Below are positions 8,988 to 17,190 of a stretch of DNA of 64,000 nucleotides, one piece after another. A program made the translations under genes and the position numbers. How positions within the stretch are numbered: position 1 is the stretch's first letter; each line of letters opens with the position of its first letter. A model generated the notes under the pieces. It was not told the origin of the DNA. It saw only the letters and a program-made list of their open reading frames with translations, and ran no database searches. Source of the stretch: Sinorhizobium fredii (GTDB taxonomy: Bacteria > Pseudomonadota > Alphaproteobacteria > Rhizobiales > Rhizobiaceae); NCBI RefSeq assembly GCF_002944405.1, contig NZ_CP024309.1:248001-312000 (forward strand). The letters run 5' to 3'.

Positions 8988-8988
8988 A
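8949..8988 (+). terminator. Rho-independent terminator
   Basis: Stem AGGCGGG/CCCGCCT with an inner GCC/GGT pairing, followed by a T-rich tail TTTTTCTTTTT. It ends the small-RNA candidate. Confidence 0.7.
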
Positions 8989-9128
8989 GACAAGGTCCCG
9001 CTGTCACAGAGGCTGCCTAGCTCTCAGACTTAATCGCTGGGGCCGCCCGTGCAACCGAGAACTCCGCTTGTCGTCGACCGATTGATAGTTCTCTGCGTAT
9101 CGAGCCGAGGAGAACGTTACACCTGTCG

Positions 9129-9638
9129 TCAAATGAACCCTCCAAGCAGTTGCTGATAGACCAGCAGGTGAATCAGGGTGAACAGTCGGCGGGCTGTCCC
9201 GTGATCGATCTCGACTTTCGATTTGAGACGCTGTTTCAGTAGTGCGGAAGCTTCGTCGTGGATGGAACGCCGTCCCATATCAATGGCTTCCAGCCGATCG
9301 GGAGTCAGCCGCGCCGCGGCGCTTGCATAGCTCTCGCAAACAAGTCGGTAGTCCTTGAGCAGCCGGTGAAATGACGTGAGCGATAGGTGATGGCACAGAA
9401 CCGGTGCGCCATTCTCGGTAGTGACCGACATCACCAGTCGCTTGTCCACCACAGACAGCCGCAGCCGATAGGGCCCGCCGCGATGCTCGATAGGCGCGAA
9501 ACGATTGTTGTCCAGCAGGTCGAAAACGGCGATGGACTGCTCGTGCTTTTGTGTTGCATCCGTCCGCCCACCCAAAGGCGGATCAAGCGAAACAGCTGAA
9601 AGCCGGAACCTGGATGGCGTGGTACTCGCGCCGGTCAT
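9129..9638 (-). CDS. UPF0262 family protein (copy 1, intact)
   Basis: 169 residues from an ATG with an AGGAGG about 9 bases upstream; the open frame extends further up but lacks family similarity. It contains the conserved blocks HEQSIAVFDLLDNNRF, GGPYRLRLSVVDKRLV, LSLTSFHRLLKDYRLVCESY and AIDMGRRSIHDEASALLKQR. UPF0262 proteins are small cytosolic alphaproteobacterial proteins of unknown function, usually encoded next to chromosomal hisD. Two decayed paralogues are in this window (31831-32286 and about 38952-39446), and a hisD-family gene is at 40439. It sits upstream of a remnant of an MFS gene, as does copy 2. Confidence 0.85.
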   Translation of the reverse strand: MTGASTTPSRFRLSAVSLDPPLGGRTDATQKHEQSIAVFDLLDNNRFAPIEHRGGPYRLRLSVVDKRLVMSVTTENGAPVLCHHLSLTSFHRLLKDYRLVCESYASAAARLTPDRLEAIDMGRRSIHDEASALLKQRLKSKVEIDHGTARRLFTLIHLLVYQQLLGGFI

Positions 9639-10141
9639 CGCGCACCGCCTCCTGGAACTGTATGGACTATATTCGCTCGACCGAGCCTGTCGGCCGCAGC
9701 ACAAGACGTGGCTGCCGCTGAAACGGGTCCGGCGACAGCCGCTTTGCCCCGGGAGGCCGGGCAAATGAAACATCTATTCGAAAAACTCGTTTCCGAGATT
9801 CGACGCGGAAACCGGAGGCGGTTCCAATTGCTGCGCATCCGCTCGCGAACGTCAGCGCCACCGCGGGGATTGTTGGGGCGAGGGGCTATTAGCGTGGCCG
9901 GTGGCCGGCCAGTGGCACGGACACCATTGCAGACCGGATACAAAGCGGCTGCCGTTGCAACAGGTTCAACGGCAGCCGAGTGGCACTGCGAAGCTGGGGA
10001 AAATGCCACTCGCAGGGCGGGAGCTTCTTCCGATCGACGCTGACGAAGGTCGGTCGCCGAGGTTTCAGCGAAAGAGCTCACCTCGGACATACGGTGCACG
10101 CATTTCGTATCTTGGATCTTTTGCCTCATCTCAAGCTCACC

Positions 10142-10342
10142 TTACGGACGTGAGACCAGCGTTACCGGCTGGCCACGCCCTCGCCTAGCTCTGTATGCGC
10201 CGCCGCCCACGCATGACTCGAGAAAGGCCTCGTGGTCCTGTTCGGCTATGACACAGTCAAACTTGACGACGATAGGACCGCCCCTCGGCTGCACGATCCG
10301 CCGGAGCGGGCTAAGCGACAGGCAATGGTTCAAAAAATGCAT
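10142..10342 (-). pseudogene. C-terminal remnant of an MFS exporter (duplicate of 32776-34419)
   Basis: Reads GGPIVVKFDCVIAEQDHEAF and then, after an internal deletion, RGRGQPVTLVSRP to a stop. This matches the tail of the intact MFS protein at 32776-34419 (GPIVVKVEYAIGEQDLEDF and RARGQPITRLSRP). The DNA between here and UPF0262 copy 1 also resembles 32390-32820. It is therefore the end of a segmental duplication, heavily decayed. Confidence 0.75.
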
Positions 10343-10897
10343 CCCCCCTCAAGGTCGCGATGTCGAACTATAACCTCGCCCCACCAATGCAAGGTCAAGA
10401 CGTTAGGGCCACCTTCGTGGCCGACTGGAATGAAGGTATGCTCCTCGATGAGGTCCGGACCAGCGACCGCGCGCTCGCGATACTTGTTCAGGCTGTTGAC
10501 GCGCCTTCAAGCAAAACGTCGTAAAGCCAGCACTCAAGGCCATCGCCACTACTCCGCTCACTAAAGCCTGGGATGAAGTACTTAGCCGTTCGGCGGCTTC
10601 TCCCGAACGGAATACAATCGCTGCACCGACCTCTTCTTAAACTGAAGCGCGGTCGATGCGCGTGCACGAGTATTAACGTGTGGAGAATGACGTTTTGCGC
10701 CAAATGGCGCCGAATGCTGAAACGTCGATTGCACAAAGCCGCGCTTCTTGAAATGTCCCCAGCCAAAGCCACCAGGGACCTAGAGCGCCGGATACTCATT
10801 GAACTAACCCGCTGACGCGGGTGGATATTTGGAGGCGTGGTCTTCTGATTGGGATGTTGGGGTATTGAGAACCAACCCCTGACCAGGAGACCGACCG
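10343..10897. other. No gene assigned
   Basis: Short overlapping frames only, none with a recognisable motif. Around 10683-10760 there is a faint resemblance (TGCGCCAAATGGCGCCG, GCTGAAACG) to the leader shared by the three binding-protein genes, but it is too weak to call. Confidence 0.4.
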
Positions 10898-11165
10898 ATG
10901 ACGACGCCCTGCAGCGGTGAACCCGCTGCGCCGCCGCATGATCGAGACATGACGCTCCGCAACCTGTCGCCGGTCACGCAACGATTCCTACCTGCATGCA
11001 ATTTAGGTCGTTCCCCGGATCGGCTGGGGCTGGAGGATGTGCGGGCCTTCCAGGTGTACCTGGTATCGCAGGGCATCTCCTGGCCGGCGCTCAACCCAGA
11101 CGGTCTGCGCGCGGCGGTTCTTTTAAGGCGCTGGACCGGGTGTCGATACCGGAACAATACTCCCC
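10898..11165 (+). pseudogene. Tyrosine recombinase (IS91/XerD-type), N-terminal fragment
   Basis: Reads DRDMTLRNLSPVTQRFLPAC, GRSPDRLGLEDVRAFQVYLV and QGISWPALN, matching the N-terminal core-binding domain of phage-integrase-type recombinases found with rhizobial IS91/ISCR-like elements. A frameshift follows and the catalytic domain is absent. Fragment without activity. Confidence 0.65.
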
Positions 11166-11199
11166 AAATGTGCCGTTTGACTCTTCCCCAGTCTGCGCC

Positions 11200-11239
11200 G
11201 TGACCGGTCTTCCGGGGTGCGCCCCGGAAGACCGGTCAC
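11200..11239. repeat. 18-bp perfect inverted repeat with 4-base loop
   Basis: Left arm GTGACCGGTCTTCCGGGG at 11200-11217, loop TGCG, right arm exactly complementary at 11222-11239. It lies just before the istA start of an IS21 element. It would form a very stable hairpin in RNA or single-stranded DNA. It may shield the transposase gene from outside transcription. Confidence 0.85.
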
Positions 11240-11263
11240 ATGTCATCACGGAAGGGGATTTCG

Positions 11264-12940
11264 GTGATCAAGCTGAGGGAGATGATGATGATCCTTGATC
11301 TACATCGGCAAGGTCTGTCGGTGTCAGCGATCGCCAAGGCAGACTGGTATCGATCGCAAGACGGTGCGCAAGTACATCGAGCGAGGTCTGGAGGCTCCGA
11401 CCTCTGGGATCGTGTCTCAGGAAGTGGTGTAGCTGACAGCGTTGGTCGCCGCGCTCTCCGGCAGGAAGCCGGGCTGATCAGCGGGCCACGGCTGGCAGGC
11501 TGATGAGCGGATCATCGCTCATCTGGCTGATGGTTTCCAGTGTCATGTAGCGGGCCCGCTGCACGGCCCATTCATCGTTCTGCTCGAGCAGCAATGCGCC
11601 GACGAGGCGGACGACGGCGTCGTCGTTGGGAAAGATGCCAACGACCTCGGTGCGCCGCTTGATCTCGCCATTGAGCCGCTCGATCGGATTTGTTGAGTGC
11701 AGCTTGGTCCGGTGCTCCTTGGGAAAGGCCATGTAGGCGAGGACGTCATGCTCGGCCTCGTCCATGATGGCGGCTAGCTTGGGGACCTTCGGCCGGATCT
11801 GGTCGGCGACGGCGCGCCATTGGACGCTGGCTGCCTCTGCCGTCTCCTGGGCGAAGGCGGTGGCGATGAAGGCCGAGACGACGCGACGGCCGCTCTTGCC
11901 GGCATGGGCCAGCACGTTGCGCATGAAGTGAACCCGGCAGCGCTGCCAGGTGGCGTTGAGAACCTTGGCGACCGCCGCCTTGATGCCCTCGTGGGCGTCG
12001 GAGACGACGAGCTTGACGCCGCGCAAACCGCGGCGGGTCAGTTTGCGCAGGAATTCCGTCCAGATCGGCTCGGCCTCCGACGTGCCGACCTCCATGCCGA
12101 GCACCTCGCGGCGGCCGTCCGCATTGACGCCGACGGCGATGATGACGGCGACCGAGCCGATGCGGCCGCCGCGGCGCACCTTCAGGTAGGTGGCATCGAT
12201 CCACAGATATGGCCAGTCGCCCTCGATCGGCCGCTCGAGGAAGGCCTTGACCTTGCCGTCGATCTCTTCGCACAGCCGGCTGACCTGGCTCTTGGAGATG
12301 CCGCTCATGCCCATTGCCTTGACCAGATCGTCGACGGAGCGTGTCGAGATGCCCTGCACGTAGTTCATCATGTCGTCGGTCATCGGTGGTTCCTTCGAAT
12401 CAGGTTGGTGTCAGCAACCCGACCCTAACGGAAGAACATCGATGACCACCGCTGCGCCGCTCGCTCGCTACGGCGCTGTTGGGGGCGCGCTCGCGAGCAG
12501 CTTCGCTACTGCCGAGCTACACCACCCCGCGGGACACGACCACCTCTGGCCCGTGCAAGCCAAGGACAACGGTGATCGACCCGTTCGCGGCCTATCTTCG
12601 CGAACGCGTGAAGGCCTATCCCGGCCTGACAGCGCGGCGGCTTTTCCGCGAGATCAAGGATCTCGGCTATTCCGGCGGCTACACAGCGCCAACCGAATTC
12701 TTGCACGACATTCGACCACCGAGCGAACAAGGGTTCGAAGTTCGGTTTGAGACGCCGCCGGGTGAGCAGGCGCAGGTCGATTTTGCCCAGTTTCATGTCG
12801 TCTTCACCGATGAACCGACGACGCCGAGGATCGTCTGGTTGTTTTCCATGGTGCTCGGCTACAGCCGCCTCATCTGGGCGCGCTCCGTCCGCTCGACCGC
12901 GACGGCCACTATGGCGTTTTCTTCGCTACCCATCACTCGC
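11264..12940 (+). pseudogene. IS21-family istA, interrupted by an IS256-type element
   Basis: The first part (11264-11478) starts with a GTG and reads KLREMMMILDLHRQGLSVSAIAK, then frameshifts (conserved TGIDRKTVRKYIERGLEAP lies in the next frame). The second part (12550-12940) resumes with VIDPFAAYLRERVKAYPGLT, FRFETPPGEQAQVDFAQF-type residues and WLFSMVLGYSRLIWARSV, which is the start of the DDE core. An IS256-type gene sits between the halves. The 3' part is lost near 12940. Confidence 0.7.
11478..12383 (-). pseudogene. IS256-family transposase lacking its N-terminus
   Basis: 301 residues with the conserved IS256 (mutator-type) blocks VQGISTRSVDDLVKAMGMSG, WPYLWIDATYLKVRRGG (first Asp), LVVSDAHEGIKAAVAKVL (second Asp), WQRCRVHFMRNVLAH, and STNPIERLNGEIKRRTEVVG (Glu). 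Family members are about 400 residues; roughly the first 100 are missing, so DNA recognition is probably lost. The right flank (12421-12545) resembles 45185-45260, another IS256-type end. Confidence 0.85.
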
Positions 12941-13080
12941 AACAATCGACTTGACCAACAAGCAATCCGTCAGTGATGTATCCGAACACCCGTCAGTTAT
13001 GTCCCCGGGCTAAACACACTGACGCGGGATCGCTTCCAGCGTCTCGGTGACGTCTTCATGCCGATTCCGATGAAGCCGCC

Positions 13081-13175
13081 CCTTTGTTTCGAGATGATTG
13101 CGCCCCCGGTTTCCGGGATGATCTCGCCCCCTGTTTAGTGGGGTCAGCAGGCGATGATTGTTGTCAGTTCATTCA
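13081..13175. repeat. IS21-type terminal region
   Basis: Contains spaced repeats GATGATTGCGCCCCC / GATGATCTCGCCCCC and TTTAGTGGGGTCA, typical of the multiple internal repeats at IS21 ends, just beyond the istB stop at 13185. Confidence 0.55.
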
Positions 13176-13184
13176 GGCGAGGTG

Positions 13185-13922
13185 TCAAGCTTTGCGCGGT
13201 AGATTTCGGCGCAAACTATCGCCGCTCAATTCGATGCGGTGGGCATTGTGGACCAACCTGTCGAGTATGGCATCGGCATAGGTTGGATCGCCGATGACGC
13301 CGTGCCAGGCGGATACGGGAAGTTGGCTGGTAATGATCGTCGATCGACGGCCATAGCGATCTTCGAGGATTTCCAGCAGATCGTGACGGGCCTGTTCATT
13401 GAGCGGTTCGAGCCCCCAATCATCCAGTATCAGGAGCTGCACATGGCCCAAGGTCCGTTGCAGCCGGGCATACCGGCTGTCACCGCGTGCGAGCGCAAGC
13501 TGGGCAAACAGCCTTGGGACACGCTGATAGAGAACTGAGCGATCGTCTCGGCAAGCCTTGTGGCCGAGAGCGCAAGCCAACCAACTCTTTCCGACACCCG
13601 AGGGGCCGCAAATGGCCAGATTGTCGTGGGCGTTGATCCAGTCGCCACCGAGCAGCTTCATGAAGAGAGCACGGTCGAGGCCGCGTTCGGCGCGATATCG
13701 ACATCTTCTGGTGTCGCCTGGTGGCGAAGCTTGGCAAACCTGAGGCGTGCCGCAAGCTTCCGATCGTAACGGGAGCTCCATTCCCGTTCGAGCAGCAGCC
13801 CGAGCCATTCGGCGTGCGAGAGGATGTTCGGCTTCGCCGTTGGCAACGAGTTCGCCAAAGGCCTTTGCCATGCCGGCCATGCCCATGGCATTCAATTTAT
13901 CCAGTGTTGGATGAGCAAGCAT
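13185..13922 (-). CDS. istB: IS21-family helper ATPase IstB, with compensating frameshifts
   Basis: 245 residues. Walker A ICGPSGVGKSWLACALGHKA, Walker B LLILDDWGLEPL and the C-terminal Arg-rich end are intact. It helps the IstA transposase capture target DNA. Residues about 32-75 read out of family register, while the expected IstB sequence (LSHAEWLGLLLEREWSSRYD, LAARLRFAKLRHQATPEDV) lies in another frame at about 13690-13830. So there are two opposite frameshifts that restore the frame. Function of the product is doubtful. Confidence 0.75.
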   Translation of the reverse strand: MLAHPTLDKLNAMGMAGMAKAFGELVANGEAEHPLARRMARAAARTGMELPLRSEACGTPQVCQASPPGDTRRCRYRAERGLDRALFMKLLGGDWINAHDNLAICGPSGVGKSWLACALGHKACRDDRSVLYQRVPRLFAQLALARGDSRYARLQRTLGHVQLLILDDWGLEPLNEQARHDLLEILEDRYGRRSTIITSQLPVSAWHGVIGDPTYADAILDRLVHNAHRIELSGDSLRRNLPRKA

Positions 13923-13934
13923 CTTTCGTTCCCC

Positions 13935-15464
13935 TTAGTGGTAATAGCGGGGTCCGCGGATGTTGGCGTGATGGATCGGTTCATGCGACGCCTCCATTTG
14001 AGGCAGCCGTCCGGTCAAGGTGATTGTCGAGGATGGAGCGCACCGAGCCATAGGTCCGGGCACCGATCTCCAACGACGCCCGGCCGCAAGCGGCATTGAC
14101 CCAGTCGCGGCCGAAGCTCTTGTTGAGGCGGATGATCCGGAGACAGGGTCGAAAGCCCTGCTCCGGGTGCGGTCTGTCGGCAAGGATGCGCTTGCACAAC
14201 AGCGCAACATCCGGCCCCTCGCAGAGGCTTCGCGTTGAATCCGTTCAATCGTCCAGTCGGCAAAGCGGCGATGCGCAGAGGGCATATGATCGGGGATCGT
14301 CGTGTGCTTGCCGTTGCCGCTGGAGCGCCGGTGAGCGGCAATCCGCTCACCCTTGTGGAAAATCTCGATCGTATTGGCGCGAGCCTCGACCTGCTCGCGG
14401 GCAAAGCGATAGGGAACGGAATAATAGTGCCGCCGATCTCGACGTGATAATCCAGCCCGGCAACGCCGGATACGCCATTCGGCAAAGACATAACGTTCAA
14501 CGGGCAGCGGTCGGAAAGCCGGACGATCAAGCTCTTCGAACAGTTGACGGCGCGTGACGCCAACGCGGCGCAAGACCCGTTTGTCATTGAGATCATGAAG
14601 CAATTCGCCGATTGCCGCATTGACCTCGGCCAAACTATAGAAGATGCGATGGCGCAGCCGGCCCAATAGCCAGCGTTCGACGATACGAACCGCAGCTTCC
14701 ACTTTCGCCTTGTCACGCGGGCGTCGCGGCCGCGTCGGCAAGACGGCGCTGCCATAATGGGCCGCCATCCCGCAATACGTTCGGTTGACCTGGGGATCGA
14801 AGTGGCAGGCCTTGATGATCGCCACCTTGGCATTGTCCGGAACCAGCAAGGCTGGCGCACCGCCAAAGAACTCCAGGGCCAGGATATGGCATTCAATCCA
14901 GTCGGGAAGCGTCTCGCTCCAGCGTGCCTGCGCATAGGAAAAGCTCGATGCTCCCAGAACCGCCACGAACAGGTGCGCCTGCCGTGTCTTGCCGGACAGC
15001 CGATCAACGACAACCGTGACCGTGTCGCCGGCATAGTCGACGAACAGCTTGTCGCCGGCTGCGTGATCCTGCCGCATCGTCACAGGCAACTTCATCGCCC
15101 AGCCGCGGTAAAGGTCACAGTAGCGACTGTAGCGATAGCCGTCCGGACAATGGCTGATGTATTCGTCCCACAGGATCTGCAGCGTCATGTGCTTGCGCTT
15201 CAGCTCGCGATGGACCTGCGCCGAGTCCGGCTCAGGGCTCCGACGGTGACCCGTCTTCGTCCCGGTCGCCTTGTACAGCGCCGCTTCCAGGACCGCATCG
15301 CTGACGTCGTCACCCAACGGCCACGATAGCTCCGCAACGGCCGCACGCCGCAGCGTCTCGCGCACCGTCGAGGGCGCAGCGCCAACCCGGACCGCAATCT
15401 CTCCGCAGGCATCCCGTTCCTTCCTCGTCACGTCGAAGGAAGAAACTTCACACCAGCAGAACAC
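13935..15464 (-). pseudogene. istA: IS21-family transposase IstA, damaged at both ends
   Basis: The middle is well preserved: LWDEYISHCPDGYRYSRYCD, KLFVDYAGDTVTVV (first Asp of DDE), PALLVPDNAKVAIIKA (second Asp), PRDKAKVEAAVRIVERWLLG (Glu). The N-terminal helix-turn-helix begins abnormally (CWCEVSSFDVTRKERDACGE). The C-terminal 75 residues run in a wrong frame, while the true tail (HPEQGFRPCLRIIRLNKSFG) is in the next frame near 14010-14190. It is followed 12 bases later by istB. Probably inactive. Confidence 0.8.
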
Positions 15465-15479
15465 CCACGCCAGACGCCC

Positions 15480-15860
15480 TCCGATGGGGGCGGCATCATC
15501 TCGGAATCAGGGGGCGGATTGCCTCGGAATTTGCAGTCTTCACCCAGCTTCGCCAGTTTGGCCGATCCGGAGCACGGGCAGCTTGCCGGGGCGGCAATGA
15601 CGACGCGCTCGCGCGGCAGATGCTTTGGGAAAGGCTTGCGTGATGGAAAGCTTGCCCTCGAAGGCCCGGACCGTCGAGGAGCGTGCCGCCATCTCCGCCG
15701 CCAGTTCGTCTCGCCGGCTTCCAGCTCCTCGAACTGCAACTCCATCTGTTGGAGGAGGCGGGCCTTGCGCTCCGAGCGGCTGCCATGGATGTCGCGCTTC
15801 AGCTTCTCGATCTCCAGCGGAGCCGGGCAATCACCGCATCCGAGTTCACCGCCTGGGCGC
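15480..15860 (-). pseudogene. IS66 TnpC N-terminal fragment
   Basis: Pieces in different frames read MELQFEELEAGET, AARSSTVRAFEGKLSITQAF, PKHLPRERVVIAAPASCPC and GSAKLAKLGED, which match the N-terminal third (coiled coil and zinc-finger-like segment) of IS66 TnpC proteins. No catalytic domain follows. Confidence 0.65.
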
Positions 15861-16149
15861 CGGTAAGGCGACCGTCACCGTGGGGTTACTCGAAGAATAA
15901 CGCATGAGAAAGAGGAATCTACGCCAAACCATGACGGCTGCTGAAATTTGGATGACACGAGGCGCTATGGTTTGAAACGCAGCCAGCATTCGAGAGACCT
16001 TGGGAGATCGCCAAACGCAGACCTGCGCCACGTAGGTATATCGTGAAACAGGAAATGTCGACGGAGGAGAATCAGCATCGCCATGCTTGAAGCAGCGGTC
16101 AAGTCTGGGAACTGCTGGATAAATTCTGTAGGGGCTCCTTTGCCGCCTC
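15861..16149. other. No gene assigned
   Basis: Nothing coding is recognised. A short stretch near 16043-16075 (AGGAAATGTCGACGGAGGA) resembles 22223-22245, so both may come from the same former 5' region. Confidence 0.4.
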
Positions 16150-16325
16150 ATGGAGGCCTGGCGCAGGGCCGGCGCCATTGCGCCCACCGGCCTCGTGGGG
16201 ATCGACCCCAATAACCCGCTAATCCGTGTCGTGGACATTCAGGCGGCGTACAACATCGCGCACGAGGCTGGTGCGTTCGCGGTAGTGGGCAACACCGATC
16301 CTAAAGCGCCCCCATTCGACTTGGG
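16150..16325 (+). pseudogene. Fragment of a Cys/Met-metabolism PLP enzyme
   Basis: Reads DPNNPLIRVVDIQAAYNIAH and EAGAFAVVGNTDPKAPPFD, which resembles the conserved ETPSNP...VDI...AH..GA..VVDNT segment of cystathionine gamma-synthase/lyase-type enzymes. The Asp that contacts PLP (VDNT) is Gly here (VGNT). Only about 55 codons remain. Confidence 0.5.
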
Positions 16326-16369
16326 GCTGATGCCGTCATGCATTCAACAATGAAATACATCGGCGACCA

Positions 16370-16600
16370 CGCCGACCTCATAGCAGGGGTGGTCTTTCTG
16401 CCGGAGGCTTCGCCGCTCGAACGCAGGAATCCGCATCCTGGCTGCGGCGTAGCGTTGCGCAGGACGATCTTTCCACTTCTGTCCACGCTGTGGATCTGGA
16501 AGACGTGCTTTGCGATATCAAGGCCGATCGTGGCAATCTCGATGGGTGGGTTTCTCTCCGGCTCTTCAACATGCCTGTTCTGGCACGTCTGACGCTGGTG
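16370..16600 (-). pseudogene. IS110-family transposase N-terminal fragment
   Basis: Reads IEIATIGLDIAKHVFQIHSV and DRSGKIVLRNATPQ, the DEDD N-terminal motif (GLDIAK) of IS110 transposases, followed by a frameshift and loss of the rest. Confidence 0.7.
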
Positions 16601-16621
16601 GAGGGGGCCATCCCACGACAT

Positions 16622-16672
16622 CACGTTAACTCGGGCCTATGGTGGGCCATGTAGATAGGTCCGAGTTAACGT
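16622..16672. repeat. 19-bp inverted repeat (one mismatch), 13-base spacer
   Basis: Left arm CACGTTAACTCGGGCCTAT (16622-16640) and right arm ATAGGTCCGAGTTAACGTG (16654-16672) are complementary at 18 of 19 positions. It looks like two IS ends joined head to head, or a tiny non-autonomous element. Confidence 0.75.
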
Positions 16673-16741
16673 GGCAACACCCCAAGAGCAAGCCCATACC
16701 CTCTGCGGGAGCGCACTACCAATGAGCTGATGCCGATCATG

Positions 16742-17176
16742 CTAAGCACTCGCGGCAAATACCTTCCTAAGGAAATATCGTCCGAACCCGCGTGGATAAT
16801 TCGGTAAGTGACCAAATATCTCGTACCCGAGAGACTGATAGAAAGCCGGCGCCTGAAACGCGTAGGTGTCTAGCCACACTCCGACACATGCTCGGCCAAG
16901 AGCCCACTGTTCTGCAGATCTCACAAGCCGAGCGCCGATTCTCTGACCGCGGAAGTGCTCCGGCACAAATAACAATTCTATGAACAGCCAGTCATAATTG
17001 CACCGTGCCCAGAGACCGCCTGTCGTGTGACCAGTTGCGGGATCCTTGATGAGAACTGCGATAGGCTCATAGTGATAAGGACCGGCCATTCCTAGATTAT
17101 AGACATTCAGACCGTCCAAGATGACTTGGCGGTCCGCTTCGTCCGGCTGTTCCCGAATTTCGATGATGGTGTCCAC
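16742..17176 (-). CDS. GNAT-family N-acetyltransferase
   Basis: 144 residues from a GTG start with GGAGG about 9 bases upstream. The GNAT fold is visible: YEPIAVLIKDPATGHTTGGL, the core WLFIELLFVPEHFRGQRIGA with the acetyl-CoA-binding R-x-x-R/G-x-G/A pattern, LVRSAEQWALGRACVGVWLD and the C-terminal FYQSLGYEIFGHLPNYPRG. It would transfer acetyl from acetyl-CoA to an amine; the substrate is unknown. The IS66 terminus at 17191 abuts its ribosome-binding site, so its original promoter has been lost or replaced. Confidence 0.85.
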   Translation of the reverse strand: MDTIIEIREQPDEADRQVILDGLNVYNLGMAGPYHYEPIAVLIKDPATGHTTGGLWARCNYDWLFIELLFVPEHFRGQRIGARLVRSAEQWALGRACVGVWLDTYAFQAPAFYQSLGYEIFGHLPNYPRGFGRYFLRKVFAASA

Positions 17177-17190
17177 TGTGATTTACCTCC

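Noticed and set aside
10683..10770. Possible fourth copy of the binding-protein leader
   Set aside because: Only scattered matches (TGCGCCAAATGG, GCTGAAACG); the order is loose and no binding-protein sequence is next to it.
11820..12428. Plus-strand frame over the IS256 gene
   Set aside because: Shadow frame rich in Ala/Asp/His repeats; the minus strand carries the conserved transposase.
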